Shown here: piece by piece, positions 1 through 12,508 of the stretch | Layout of the letters: the number at the start of each line of letters is the position of its first letter | Position numbering within the stretch: position 1 is the stretch's first letter | Source of the DNA: Melastoma dodecandrum | Taxonomy: Eukaryota; Streptophyta; Magnoliopsida; Myrtales; Melastomataceae | Direction of reading: 5' to 3' | Assembly: GCA_029817715.1 (NCBI GenBank) | Contig: JARUPY010000577.1 | Location: forward strand, 1 to 64,000 | Length of the DNA: 64,000 bases | Program-made: the position numbers and the translations under genes | The notes under the pieces: generated by a model | Told to the model about the DNA's origin: nothing | Seen by the model: the letters and a program-made list of their open reading frames with translations, nothing else | Database searches by the model: none

Positions 1-1455
1 TAGCAGAGCATTTGGGGAATCTCAAAGTAAGAATAATAGGGTCCATGCTATAACATCTCGAAGCAATCGAAAGCCTTGGGACTAGACTTGTCATTGAGTC
101 TGTTATGTCGGTCAGTTGGAGCATTGCGAAACGGAGGCTTTCAGGGAAAACTCTCCGTTCGTTTTGGTGCTCTCAAATTCTCTCAGTCGTTGCCGGAGGG
201 ACGAAGATTGGTGAGGAAACAGGTGCCATTCCAATTCCAACTAACACAGACGATGAACCATGGATATAACAGGACAAGGCACAGGCAAAGAGCAACCTTA
301 AAACACGAGACACGGGACAAAAACCCAAACATTCACACACCACTTCTTCCAACCACCCACCTAGAGTTTTAGGTTGCATTCAAGGGTAAAGGAAATAGCC
401 CTCGGAGCCAGCGCCCCCTTATGCCCAGTCCCGAACGCCACCACAACACCGGACTGCCCCAGCCAGCGGAGTTCCTCCAGACACTCTCCTCCGACTCCAC
501 CGGATCACGGGCACCGACTCCTCCGTAACCAAGGAGAAGCCGCCGATGCCAGCCAAACCCGACAAAGTTCTTCTGATCACGAGTGCCACTTCCGCCAGGC
601 ACATTCCTAGGACATGGTATTGGTCAACATCACAAAAAGGAAGAATCACGATCGTACATACTTAGCCATCTTTCCTGGTATTCTCTGATCTGCCCCGGTT
701 GCTTTCTTCCTCTGGCTGTATGCGAAAAAATGTGGAAGAAGGTTCTTGGTTATTTATAGTGGGAGGAAGGAGTACGCAAATTGCGGGATCTCGTCGGAGA
801 GGTTGGTGAGGGTAATTTCCAAATGTCAAGAATGTAACGTGTGCTTTAATTTTTTTCAAATGGCCTTCGGAGGGCCATTGATGGAGATAAGGACTTCAGC
901 AATCGGAAAGAATAGTGTCCCCGGGAGTCGGGCTCCAATGACGCACGGCCGATGAATATAGAAAAGTTTTCCGGCGCATGAGTCGTTATTGGTTTTCTAT
1001 TTTCTGGCGGAAGAAAGCTGCAAGTTCGGAGAAGCTGCAACGTGCAGATGCTCTGGTTCTGCAGTTGCCGCTCCACTGACAATAAGAATTTAAAGTCTGG
1101 TGGTTGGGATTTGGAGTAATGATTGGCTTGAGTCCGATGATGGTTCCGAGGATCCTCGGCGCGGTGGCGATTCTCGTGCTTGCCTGCAGACTGACAGAGA
1201 GAAAGAGGTTCGAAAAAACTGAGTGACAGCTACTGAGATTGCTCCTAACACCATTTGTTACATTAAGTACAGATTAACAACAATTCGTTACAACCAGGAA
1301 TGCAAATAGATTTGAGCAACTCTTCGGCCATTCAACTGTTGCCGAGGTCCGAATCAACATCATTCAACAGATAACAGATCGCACGCAAAAACGTATTTAC
1401 ACGTATTAAAATTCCTGTTGTTGCTTAAACTTACATGGCGGAAATCGATCAACAA
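1..1455. other. Non-coding stretch, no gene recognised
   Basis: I see no recognisable gene here. Short open frames occur on both strands, the longest being 98 codons or fewer. They lack familiar domains and clear codon structure. The region lies downstream, in the transcriptional sense, of the pectate lyase relic that begins at 1456. Confidence 0.5.
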
Positions 1456-4015
1456 CTAGATCCCTTTAAGGCAACTGAGGGCTCCTGCGGTGGACGTGAT
1501 TGTCCCGACCAATGACGATGGCTTTGGACGCCAAGGCTGGATGCCCTGGCGTAGCTCGCGCCGGCACCAGCAACCGGGATTGGGTGAAGAACGCCCCACA
1601 TTCAGCGAGGAGGTCACCCTCCGACCTCCAGTTTCCATCCCTTCCAAGTACGCTCGTATCGGTGTCTGACCACGTTTTGGTCACCTCCTGGAGCTGAAGG
1701 GAGTTTGTATGGGGCGAGGTACCCGGTTACCCTGGCTGTTGATGGTGGACTCGGCGCTCCCCGCCAATCCGGCCGTTACATCTCCCATTGTGTGTAGTCA
1801 TCTAGTTAACCACATGGAAATAGTATCGCATGCCCGACCACCTAAACACACAATTAATCATAATACAAAATTACAACATGTTTTTAGTCAAGAACAGCGT
1901 AATTAACATCAAAGTTACGTTAATCACATCATATATAGTACCTGGGCACTTCTTTGGATTAGGCCTTACACCAAAAGTGATTATATGCAATTGTGTCTTG
2001 CATGCTCTTGTCTGCTACATATGAATCACTGTGTCCTCAAAAACATCACCTGCAAAAGCACCGTGAGGTTAAGTGTCGTGTAGGCACGGGCATAGTACTC
2101 GAAACAAAACCTCACGCCGCTCCTGATACCCACGTTCCGTTTACCTCGTCTGTGATGGGTGAAGTAATTGTTTGAGATTTGTGATTGCAGTTGAAGCCCA
2201 TGATCGCAATCGATCAACCACATCATGCAGCAGTTGCCTCAGCGAGTTGTGATTCTATCCATATTGTGGCTCGCCCCGAAGATCGAGTATCCCGTCCCCA
2301 TCAGCCATGGTCCTCCAAGCCGTAGTGCGACGGCGAGCTCCGTACCATGGCGTTCCCTGTTTGTTTGCAGTCCTTGTGACGTGAACCCCATGGATGATGA
2401 TGTTCGTTACGTACTGGACAGTGATGCACGCCCCATATGGTGCAATATGCACGTTGGCGAGCCACGTCCATCGATTGTCTTGAAGCTGTTCCATGATGAG
2501 CTCCTCCTTGAGGGTGATCACCATGTCCGCTTACGAACACGATCCATCACAGGGGCTCGTCCAGGATCACGTGCGTGACGGAGCGTCACGGGTAGAGGAT
2601 TTCACTGCGCTCGTCGTCCCCCCTAGAGGGTCGGTACACGACATAATACTTCCGCTTCCCGTCCCCTTCACGCCGACGAGAGTTACGGGCCGAACGCTCT
2701 ATGGCAACAGTCGGGCCATGCGCTTCCTCCTGAGGTACCCCAAACTCGAGTCACACCGTGCAGCAGTCGTCGAATCGGGTTCCCCGTCGCGCACAGAGAA
2801 GTACCCCAGGGTTCCTCACTCTCCGTGCTATTCCTTATGCTCCTAACAAAGAACACATGCACACCCTCACTCAACGCTAAATTCTTCCAAAGCACTAAAC
2901 GCCAAGTTTAATTTAGACTTAAACCATTGGTGGGGGGTCAAATGGAATTATGGATATACGGCGGATTACGGATCACACGGCGATCACAAGAAAGAGGTAG
3001 AGCGGACTGCTCTGTTTTAGTTAACGACAGTCCTCAAATTAATAAATGAGCACACTCAATGTTTTAAATGTATCGGTCACCATTCACCTTTCCTAAAGAA
3101 CTTCACATTATTGACATTGACGTGTCGGTTGGATCTAATGACGCACATAGTCCTATTACACGAGTCGGTCGGTCGGTCGACAGACGACATGCCTTGCTCC
3201 ATCCCCACAAAGAAAAGTCGTCGACAAAGGACGGTCCCACGCGTGAGGATGTTGAACAAGAGCACGTAACACTAAAATGTGTATGCAACACAGCGACGGT
3301 ATGAAGGAAAATGGGGAAATAATAATTCGAGGAAAGCCCCCATGGTTTTAAAGATGCCAAAGTTTTGTAGCCAAGAATGCACGAGACATCGATCTCTGTC
3401 CCATAAAGTCGATGTACTCGGCCGATCACATTTAGCATCCTAATCGAAACACGACACGTAGACATGGTTGGGATTGTTGGTGTTATTACCGTGTCGAAAC
3501 ATATGACGGCCTAGGAAGTATGCTTAGTCCTAGTACCTAAATTAGGACAATGTCACGTGGAAAGGCCGAAGACAGGGCATGTGTCGTTGGGTAGTTTTTT
3601 TAGTTTAATGAAGAGGTTAGTTTAATATCACGCCAACGAGATTTTAGTAAGCTTTTGAGGGATGGATGGAGATGAATGGTTTAGTTCACTCACATGTCCA
3701 CCGTTGATGCCACCTCGTCGGGGTCATCCACCGCGTGCTCGTTCCTGCCCTCGCTCCTCACCCTGAGTTCAGACAAAAGCAGAACGCCGAACGACGGTTT
3801 ATCGTTCCCATCGCCACGCGGCGAGTACTGGTTTTTAAAAGAGATTTCTACCTTTTATCTGCCGTTACGGACGGCGAGCTGTCGTTGCCAGGGCTCCTGA
3901 CCTCCGCCCCAGGCTTCTCCCTGTAATCGCCCATGAGTTCGCACCGGGACGGTGTGAGGACCAGAAGCAGGGCAACAAGACAGAGCGGGAAGGATTGGGA
4001 TGGCCGTGGTGACAT
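1456..4015 (-). pseudogene. Pectate lyase (polysaccharide lyase family 1) pseudogene
   Basis: Functional pectate lyases are secreted, calcium-dependent enzymes that cleave de-esterified pectin. This copy reads on the minus strand. A start near 4015 opens a signal-peptide-like stretch (MSPRPSQSF, then a Leu/Val-rich core). Pieces resembling the N-terminal family region (HAVDDPDEVAS near 3690-3760), SIRNSTE (about 2840), MVITLKEELIM and VTNIIIHGVHV (2360-2525), ISNNYFTHH (about 2165), HSDSY (about 2030), INSQGNR and DTDTSVLGRDGNWRSEGDL (1600-1690) follow in family order, ending with GALSC and a stop at 1456. Introns are still visible, including a donor after GTGGACAT near 3693, so this is a decayed gene and not a retrocopy. 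Frameshifts and stops occur throughout, for example an in-frame stop soon after the signal region and several frame changes in the catalytic exon. It cannot encode an enzyme as it stands. Confidence 0.85.
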
Positions 4016-4419
4016 TGTGACAGCGGGTTATCCTTCAAAGGCTGAGCCGCGTCCCGGCCGACGAGTGTATCTCTCCGGATTACTTCCAAGGCAAGAAGAG
4101 GAGGGAGAAGGAGAAGATCGAACCTTAAAAAAGAAGGACGAATCAGATGTAACCCACTGGCGCCTTTTTATAGGAAAATTAAAAATACGGATCGAAGCCC
4201 TTTCAAAGGCACATGACATGAATGACTGACTACCGAAAAGATTGAATTGAAACTCAAACAATGTGGTAATAGGATAACATTTGTGATCCTATAACCACTT
4301 AATTCCACCATCTCCCATGTTTCTATCCTGAGTTTTGAGCTGGTGGGTGAGTGTTTAAATCCGACCACGTGATCCGTCGGCAGTTCATGTGCACAGTCCC
4401 CCCTCCCCCTCACATCCAA

Positions 4420-6409
4420 AGTTTATGTATAGAATGGGAACTTGATCGGATCCAAACTATATGAATCTCCTGTTGGTCTCCCTTCTCACTGTAACTAGTG
4501 AAAGTGAAACAGTGTTTGGTGGGGAAAATTTACTAAATTTTGTTCGAATTAGTACAAATATATTAAAAAACACTCTTATTCGTAGTGCATGATTTGTACA
4601 TTTGTACTAATGTGTACAGTAATATATTAGTAATATACAAAACAACGAAATGTACTAAATGTACAAAATAATTACTGTTCGAATTAGTATAAATGTACAA
4701 ACGCGTACTAGGAATAATAAACAGTAATTTATTAGTAATACAGTTAAATGTACAAAAAAAATGTACAAATTAAACACTTTTCGTTTTTTTTTTTCATTTA
4801 TACTATTTGAATTAGTAATGTAAAAAAAAAACTAAATTTATTTATATATTTGTACTAAAAAAGGAAAAAATTTAAAACATTGCGGGTAACGTCCCTAGTT
4901 TGGTGTGAGTTGAGAGTTAAAAAAAAAAGACATAAGGGATAAGCCGGGTGTAGAGTCTAGGATCCCGAATTTAAGGTTGTCCTGGCCCTGAGATTGATGA
5001 TGACGGGGAATGATTGTTAATGCAGCAATCTATCTAATCACGCCGCCCCGTTTTCATGTCAAAGGTGAAGTCGGAGTGATGGTCAACAATGATACCTTCC
5101 ATTAGAGTTCCTTCCTACCACCCTCGCTCGACTTAAATTATCCCCCCTCTCTAATTTGGCTTGAGGATATAAATTATGCATGTGGGAGAAAACCCAAGTG
5201 CAGATTGGTAGGATGGATGGGGAACATATTTCAAAACTCACCATAGGTAGATGGCGGTCAAACCCACCACCATCAATTATTTATTTTGATTTCTAAAGAA
5301 ACCCGACATCTTTGAACGGTTACTCCATCCGGTCAATTGTCATTACAAGACAAAGGCATGCGCTAATGAAAGCTTCTTCGATACTTACATGTCTTGCGAG
5401 TAGTTTACTTGCTAAAAGAATGTGTCAATTTAAGCACCTCCGGATTTTGAGGCAGTGATTTCAGTGCCAACGTTTCCATCTGACCATGGAAATCGGAGAC
5501 ACCAAATGATGGTTTTGAAAAAGAGAAGAAGAAGAAGAAGAAGAAGAAGAAGATGAAGAAAAGGAGAGAATGAAGAAGAGCAGCAGCCAGGCAGGAGTAG
5601 GAGTAGGAGAAGAGTAAGAGTTTTTAAAAGTAATCACCGCTAATCAAGGTGGGGAGATTGAAGTTTGTGCCTATGATTAGGTTTAAGTCAGTGGTAGATT
5701 TAGAGTTTTTTGTTGTTGATGGGTGTGTGGCGTGGCTCCTCCTCCCTCCCATCCATTTTTTTTTCTTTCTATTGATTGTCTCAGGGAATTGTTAATGTAT
5801 TCCTCGTTTTAAGGAGGCGAAATAATCCAACATCACATAAAAACCTTGGTAATATAGAATCGGTGAGATGACATCCACCCAACAAAACCCAAGCAACACA
5901 CACACCTTCTCCTTAATTATTATTATTATTATCAATGTATTAGTAATGAAGGAGAAGGACACGTACACTCCACGATATTAGGTTTCCACATAACATTGTC
6001 ATGTGAGATTGGGGGGAATCTGATCTGCCCCCATCCATCATCATTATATCACATGGGATGGATGGATGGAGAATGGATTTGGGAGGTCTCCCCCCCAACT
6101 TGTTTTTTTCTTAATTTTGCCTAACTCCCTCCCTAATCTTTGTTGCCTTAACGAATTGATGGTGGCACACATTCACCCACTATACTAACCTCTTCTCTTC
6201 TTTGTCAAGCCTGCACCTGGGTTTGGGCCTAAGCCCAATATTCTTTTGAGTCCCATATTAGAAGGGGCCAACCAACTACCCACCAGGCAAAAAGCCATCC
6301 AACCCCCTATCTTCCCCTCCCAAAGCTTCTTCAACTACCCCTTAACTACAAGGCCAATCATTCCACTCCGCACCTCCGCGCTAGTTGCATTTGTGTTCAA
6401 TGCACTTTG
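4420..6409. other. AT-rich intergenic spacer
   Basis: No gene is visible. Positions 4500-4880 are very AT-rich and repeat short words such as ATGTACAAA and TTAGTAATA, giving a degenerate low-complexity tract. A GAA-type microsatellite lies at about 5524-5553 and ATT- and GATG-type runs at about 5920 and 6057. Confidence 0.6.
5524..5553. repeat. GAA trinucleotide microsatellite
   Basis: About ten uninterrupted GAA units are followed by a slightly degenerate purine-rich tract to about 5580. Confidence 0.85.
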
Positions 6410-7240
6410 TGTTGGTCCACGAATTATTTCGCCAAATACGGTACCGATTTTGAAAATTTATTGACTAATGTGGTGAAATCGGTTTTAGAAAGGCCGACTT
6501 CGATCGTGAAGGAGGCCTTTCTAAGGCCGATTTCGTCTTTTCTAAATTAAAGTCCGCTTTACAAAGACCGACTGCTACATGAGGTCGTCCTTTGTAAAGT
6601 CGACTTCTATACAACTTAGTTAAAACAAAATGGACCAACTGAAATCGGCCTTTGTAAGGCCGACTCCCTTCGTGCCTCAAGGAAGTCAACCTAAAGGCCG
6701 ACTTTGGTCTGACACAAGTTGTTCGTCACTATCAGTTTGTAATGTGCCCATTCGGTGAAACTAGTGATGATTGGTAGGGGATGAATTTTGATTTTCATTT
6801 AGCTTTAGCTTTTACTAAGTTTTCTGGACTTCTTTTTTTCTTACCTTTTTTACCATTCAAAACTGTGCACACTCCCAAGAAAGAAATAAGGGAGGAAAGA
6901 GGCAAAGAAGGTAAAAAAAATCATCACATCAGGGGTTTGGGGGCACGAGTTTTGTTCCTGGTTAGTTGGTAAAATATTTCTCGTTTTACGGTTAGAACTT
7001 TCGAATTTCCTATTTTACAGTCCTAAAGTCGAATTCTTAGAGTTTCAGTTCGTGACAACCAAAACAAACTCGAACTCAACGAGTTTGACTTCATGTAGGT
7101 GACATAATTCCACATAAAATCGAACTCATAAAGTTCAACTTCTTTATTGTCGTAAAAAAGACAACTTTAATGCTTAAAATTTTTTTCAAATTGCTGGAGC
7201 CTTGAGAAAGTCGAACTAAGTTTGAGTTCCTCGAGTGATA
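6410..7240. repeat. Left arm of a long inverted-repeat element
   Basis: This segment is an imperfect reverse complement of 18165-18842. The outer part (6410-6750) begins TGTTGGTC and continues through a GAATTATTTCG-like block, many GGCCGACTT-type subrepeats and a GTTCGTCACTATC block. All of these reappear inverted at 18520-18842. The inner part (about 6970-7240), rich in TCGAACTC words, pairs with 18165-18400. Between them the two arms differ. The organisation resembles a foldback or long-terminal-inverted-repeat DNA transposon without coding capacity. I could not find a convincing target-site duplication, so the outer ends are approximate. Confidence 0.65.
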
Positions 7241-7414
7241 TTAAAAAAAAAAAAATTAATTTTTTGTTCACATCTCCCCAATCCCCTTGCCCCCCTCCCC
7301 TACCCACTACTCCTTATCCCTTCCCCTCGTCACTTCCCTCCCCATTGCCCCGTCTGCCCCATCAACCTACTCCCCTCTCCTTTGTCCCTGCCCATGTCTG
7401 CACCCTCTCGCGAA

Positions 7415-7419
7415 CCTTA
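7415..7419. repeat. Target-site duplication, left copy (CCTTA)
   Basis: CCTTA immediately precedes the TGTTGG terminus of the copia element and is repeated exactly after its TCAACA terminus at 18157-18161. Five base pairs is the usual duplication size for Ty1/copia integrases. Confidence 0.95.
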
Positions 7420-8944
7420 TGTTGGTATAGGATTGCACTAAGAAGGGGGGGTTGAATAGTGCCGTAAGAGTTATGACACTTTTTCGCTCACAGAAGCGTG
7501 GTTCTGTTAGGTCACAGAGGCTTGATCTGATAAACAGATTCCCAGTTCTGAGACAAGTTATCTTTTGTGTAAGACACAAAGATTTATAGTGGTTCGGCAA
7601 ACAATGCCTACGTCCACATCTCCCAGCTCTCACCCAAGCAGGGCGTATTCACTATGTTTGGAATGTGGGATTTTACAGATGCACACTTCTGCCAGAAATG
7701 TGACTAACAAATTGCACGTTATCACGTGTCTAACACAACCCGCACGGCAACGTGTCTGACTCCGGCTCCTCACTGAGCCCAACGTGTCTTGACGGCTACC
7801 ACCTGCCCAACGAGGCTTAACGGATACCTCCTGCCCAACGAGGCTTAAACGGCTACCTCCTGCCCTACGTGGCTTAACGGCTACCACCTGCCCAAACGTG
7901 GCTTGACGGCTACCACCTGCCCAAACGTGGCTTGACGGCTACCACCTGCCCTTGCACACAACCTGTGTGACTAACAACCTGCACGAGACAAGATTAGCAA
8001 CTACAGCACAAACTCTCTGCAGTTACAGAAGACGCTCTCTGTCAGCGGTGATCGTCTCGGTGAATGCCGACGGACGCTCTCAGCTTTTGCAACGGTGAAG
8101 GCACAAGGATTCTAGTAAGCTTTTGGTAGAACGGCGACTTGGAATCGTTGCTTCACACTATGCACTTAAGCTTGTCCGTAGAACGAAGTTTCCCAATCAA
8201 TCCCAACGGCTAGTTGATTCACTTGCCATATTCTCCATGATTTAATCCTGTGGGAAAACTTCCAAAAGCATAAATCATTACCCTTAGTTACGTTAGATAA
8301 TAATTAAACAAAGTGATCGCTCAATAAGAGATAACGACTTTTGCTCAGAAGCTGTTTGCTGCGACAGCAGAACCAGCTCTCTAACTCATACGAATTTGGC
8401 ATTGGGATTATAAGTTTCCATAATATGAAAACATTCCCTTCGTAGAATTATTCTCACCATATAGGGAGATCTTAACCTGATAAGGTCATTGCCAAATTAC
8501 GTAAACATAAGATCACGTTAGTTAAGGAAATAAATATTTCCAAATAACTTAAGGTCCAAAGATGAACCTAGACGTGATCCTGTGTGAGATAAATATCTCA
8601 CGTGCTCGCATATAGGACAATCTCCAAGAAGGAAATCGTCACTCACAGAAATACCATTCTGTAAACCATAGCAAGTACTCCAGCAAGGAGAGTTATAGCA
8701 ACTGTGACACAGATGCTCATCTCTGTAACAGAGATAGTGGATTCGATAGTAGATCTTATCCTCAGAACTCCATTTCTGATGGCTAGATCGTTTCCCCTGT
8801 TAAAGTACTCCACATAACTCTTTTACGTATTGCACGAATGACAGAGACCAGCTTCTACACCCGAAGACCTGTTCTTCTGTACACTTAAATAACACATTAG
8901 CAATACATAACCTTTGTCATCATCAAAACCAGATTATATCAACA
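7420..8944 (-). repeat. Copia element 3' LTR (left on the + strand)
   Basis: It is nearly identical to 16665-18156, with scattered substitutions and small indels. It contains a tandem array at 7780-7951 that has one more unit than the other LTR, which accounts for most of the 33-bp length difference. Termini are TGTTGGTATA and TATATCAACA. Confidence 0.95.
7780..7951 (-). repeat. Minisatellite inside the LTR, about six units
   Basis: Units of about 28-30 bp are built on GGCTT(G/A)ACGGCTACC(A/T)CCTGCCC. Six units are seen here against five in the other LTR (17024-17165). Confidence 0.85.
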
Positions 8945-8958
8945 ATCTCCCCCTTTTT
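8945..8958 (-). promoter_or_regulatory. Polypurine tract of the copia element
   Basis: The minus strand reads AAAAAGGGGGAGAT directly against the start of the 3' LTR, the expected position and composition for the plus-strand priming site. Confidence 0.9.
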
Positions 8959-9067
8959 GATGATGTCAAAACCATGCTCATCTGGAGAGTAATGATTAAA
9001 GAGTTTTAATGGTCTTACAGATTTCCTTGTTGCGAGATGGTTGATACAGAAGCTTACTTTCTGTAGT

Positions 9068-9620
9068 AACTCCCCCTGAATCTAAGCGGACTAATTTCGA
9101 TCGAAATTATTGCTTGCTCAGATCAGATATCGAGATTAGTTAATGTTCATTAACCAAATCGATTAGAGCATTTATATGATTTGATCAAATCGACGCTCGT
9201 AATTGCAATATCATGCATTATGGACAGAAGTAATATTCTGTCATAGCTCCCCCTGAACAGGTGAGTAGTTCTATGATGACCCTTTTTAATCAGAGCTCAG
9301 AACGTCACACAGAAGTGATACTCTGACCAGAGTATAAGCAGAGAAAGTTCTCTGACTCCCCCTGAGTTTAAGCAGTTCTGCTCAAACCCAAGTTGATCTC
9401 AACCAGAAGCATCGTTCTGGCGAGGAATTTCTCAAAGCAGAAAATAATTCTACTGAGACCTGCATTACACTGAGGAAATCTCCTCAGCGTCTTCATGACC
9501 TGCAAACAGAGAAACACAGAACACAAAAATGCAGAGACTGTTCCTAAGTCTCACAGAACACAACACCTGTCCTAAAAATTAAAAATTCACCAGGGAGCTA
9601 GCTACTTCTCCCCCTTTTTG
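9068..9620 (-). repeat. Extra polypurine-tract-like boxes upstream of the true PPT
   Basis: CTCCCCCT on the + strand (AGGGGGAG on the element strand) recurs near 9069, 9247, 9356 and 9608. The copy at 9608 repeats nearly the whole PPT context, CTCCCCCTTTTTG followed by CATCATCAAA. Multiplied PPTs in this position are a published hallmark of Sireviruses. Confidence 0.75.
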
Positions 9621-9831
9621 CATCATCAAAGAAGTCATATATCAAAAAGATGTGTCATGAACAAGTTTCAAATCACAAACATGCAGGAAATTCAAAAGAG
9701 TGAGTTTTAAAACAACAGATCCAAAGTTTATCAGTTTTCAGAAGCCGGATTCTGAAAGGACTGGTCAGTCACTTTCTTCTGCAGAAGGAGAGGAGGATAC
9801 ATCATCCTTGCCCTTGATATATGCCGCGAGA

Positions 9832-11463
9832 TCAGCAAGATCTACAAGCAGCTTCGTAATCAGGTCGTAATCTCCTTTTGCTGAGCAATGCACTTATCCA
9901 ATTTGCGTGACTCTTTCGGATTAGCAGAAGTGGATGCCTCAGAAGTATGCTTCTGTTTGGTATCAATCTTCTTCTGCTTGCTGGTGTCAGCCCGAGTCTT
10001 ACGCTTGGAAGGTGCAGCAACTCTTTTCTCTTTGGAGGATGGCTCCTCCTTGCTCCTCTTTGGAACCCATTCTGACCCTGTAAAAAACAAACCCCATATG
10101 ATCAAGTGTCGTACCGTCAAAAGGCTCGACATGGATGGTGTCCTGATTACTCTTGGGAGTTTATATCACAAGAGTAAGTCTGCAGGAGCTTCATGATGAT
10201 ATGACCATAGGGTAGTCCTCTATCAGGCAGAGTTGCACATCTCTCCATGTGCTCAAAGACGATCGATCCAAGATTGACAGGAAGTCCCTCCAGCAGATGC
10301 ACCATCATGGTGGGCGTCCTTCGTGATGATACTGTCTGTGCTCCCAGTCCGGGGGTAGAGGCAGTACATAACAGCACGGTGGAGGATGCGCAGTTCTAGA
10401 GGCAGCTTCGTGCTCTCCAGGTATACGCTGGACTTTGTTGGCCATTCGGCCCCTGTTATCCTGCGATAACGCCGATGATTTGGATATTTCCATGGGCTGG
10501 AGCTGAGAGTGGTATCTTGCTCTGAACGCCCTGCATACATCAAGTAGAGAGAAAACATAGATGTTCTCCTCTATTACCACCTTTATGTACTTGATCATCT
10601 TGTTCACCCTGTGAAAGGTGATGTGGCTGTAGAATTCTCTAACCAAGGAGGCAGAGACAGGGCTTCTGTGCTCACAGAAGTTAACCAGAGAGAGCTCACG
10701 GAAAAGAGTTTCTAATCGCCCAAGAGAGTGCTCAGAGAAGAAGCTTGAATCTGATGAATCGGCAGGGTACGATTTTACTATCCTCAAGATCTCTAGCAGG
10801 AGACTCAGAAGAATCTAACACAGCCTGAATTTCCTCAGCAGAAACGATCTCCCCAATTTCAGGAGTAAAGGTCAGAGGAGTACCTCTGCGCTTTTTGTTC
10901 TCTCCTTCTGCGGTTCCGCAGATGGGCGTTTCTGTTGCCTTTCCTTTCTCCTGTGCCGCGACCGCAGGAGGGTTCACAGCCTGTTCCTTAGCATTAGATG
11001 AAGTTGGGGCCAACTTCTGCTTTGGAAGAGGAGGAGGAGGTGGCAGAGTCTCAATATATGGCAAGATAGCCAGAGATGGAGACTCTAGAGGAGGGCTTAC
11101 GCACTGAGGTATAGGGACCTCTTTCTCAGCTTGTCCTTGTGAAGAAATCACCATTTCCTCAATTTCTGGCTCAGAAATTTTTGCTGTAGGAGGTCCTCCT
11201 TAGCAGGTACAGGGAGGGTCCTCCTTTGTGGATGGCTGGATGACTTCTTGCTCTGCATTCAGAGCTTTGGAACTCTCGGGGGGAGAGTGCTGGGACACGG
11301 ATTTCGTATCCTTCGACGAGAGACTTGCGTTCTCAGAGTCGCTCCCCTGTAATGAAGACTGGGTCTCCTGAGAGTCCCGATCGGACAGAGACTCAGTGCT
11401 GAGTCTAGCAGATCGCCCTACTTTGGCTTTGGCAGCGCGCATTCTCTTGATTCTTGGTGCCAT
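9832..11463 (-). pseudogene. Env-like extra ORF of the Sirevirus, frameshifted
   Basis: Downstream of pol the element carries a further coding stretch. It starts at MAPRIKRMRAAK (11463), continues through a Ser/Glu-rich and Pro-rich region (11154-10800) and a more hydrophobic segment (10787-10300), and ends in a Lys/Ser/Thr-rich tail near 9860. Open frames change at least at about 11200, 10790 and 10300, so it cannot be read as one protein now. An additional ORF here, often called env-like, is typical of SIRE-type elements; its function is not established. I do not see a clear fusion-protein architecture and base the call on position. Confidence 0.6.
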
Positions 11464-11850
11464 GAGGACAGTAGGAAGCAAAGAAGAGAAGTTAGGGTTT
11501 GGAAGAAATGACGAAGAAGGATCGGAGGAAAAACGTGGGGAGAGAAAAATGGGTTTCTGAGATGGAGGGAAGACGTGTGTGTGTGTGCAAAGATACTTTG
11601 AAAGGGAGAAAATAAATAAGAAAAGATTTTGGCAGGGAAATCTTAAAATTTTTAAAACAGGAAATAATAAAATTGGAAATAATTTTTGAAAATCATATCT
11701 TTCACCAAATCAAAAATGCACACGATAAGGATCAATCAGATCCATTTAGAGGGGATAACAAATCCCTAATTCCATTCGCAATTTTGAGAACTTCTCAAAA
11801 TTTAATGGTTTTGTGAAGATATCACAGAGCTGTGTTTCTGTGCTCACATA

Positions 11851-12497
11851 TTACACAGCAATAGAACCATATTGGACATGATCTCGAATGAAATGATGTC
11901 TTAGTTCTATATGTTTAGACCTTGAATGCTGAACAGGATTCTTGGTCAGATTTATGGCACTGGTGTTATCACAACCGTATTGGAATATTGTCAAACTTGA
12001 AACCGTAGTCCTCAAGTTGTTGACGCATCCATAGAAGCTGTGCACAGCAGCTTGCTGCTGCAACATATTCTGCCTCTGCTGTTGAATAATGCAACAGAAG
12101 CTTGCTTCTTTGAGTGCCAGGATATGAGCATATCTCCAAGCAATTGGCATGTTCCAGAAGTACTCTTCCGATCGATTTTGCAGCCAGCAAAATCTGCGTC
12201 GGAGTATCCTATAAGATCAAATAATGATCTCTTGGAATACCAAAGCCCTAGATTTGTAGTCCCAGAAAGATATCGAAATATCCTTTTAACATGTGTTAAA
12301 TGGGACTCATTTGGTGCTGATTGGTATCTAGCACAAAGGCAGACGCTGAACAGAATGTCAGGCCTGGAAGCTGTAAGGTACAATAAGGACCCTATCATAC
12401 TTCTGTAGAGGCTAGGATCTGCATCATTTCCTGATTCGTCTTTCTCCACAATAGCGTTTGTGCTCATGGGAGTAGACAAGTGTTTTGAGTTGGTCAA
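11851..12497 (-). pseudogene. Copia RNase H domain (end of pol)
   Basis: The segment contains the hallmark copia stretches [18 protein letters not shown] and [12 protein letters not shown], then [13 protein letters not shown] and [12 protein letters not shown]. It would degrade the RNA strand during reverse transcription. The end lies in a different frame from the main ORF, with a shift near 12100-12190, so the domain is broken. It follows the RT region directly. Confidence 0.9.
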
Positions 12498-12508
12498 CTC
12501 ATATTTCT

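Noticed and set aside
2225..2846. Two 117-codon plus-strand frames
   Set aside because: They are antisense to the catalytic exon of the pectate lyase relic, which explains their length.
3933..4229. 98-codon plus-strand frame
   Set aside because: It overlaps the signal-peptide exon of the pectate lyase relic on the other strand and has no homology I know.
7780..7951. Regularly spaced repeats that could suggest a CRISPR array
   Set aside because: Units are head-to-tail without unique spacers and lie in a plant LTR.
12040..12408. 122-codon plus-strand frame
   Set aside because: It is complementary to the copia RNase H and RT region.
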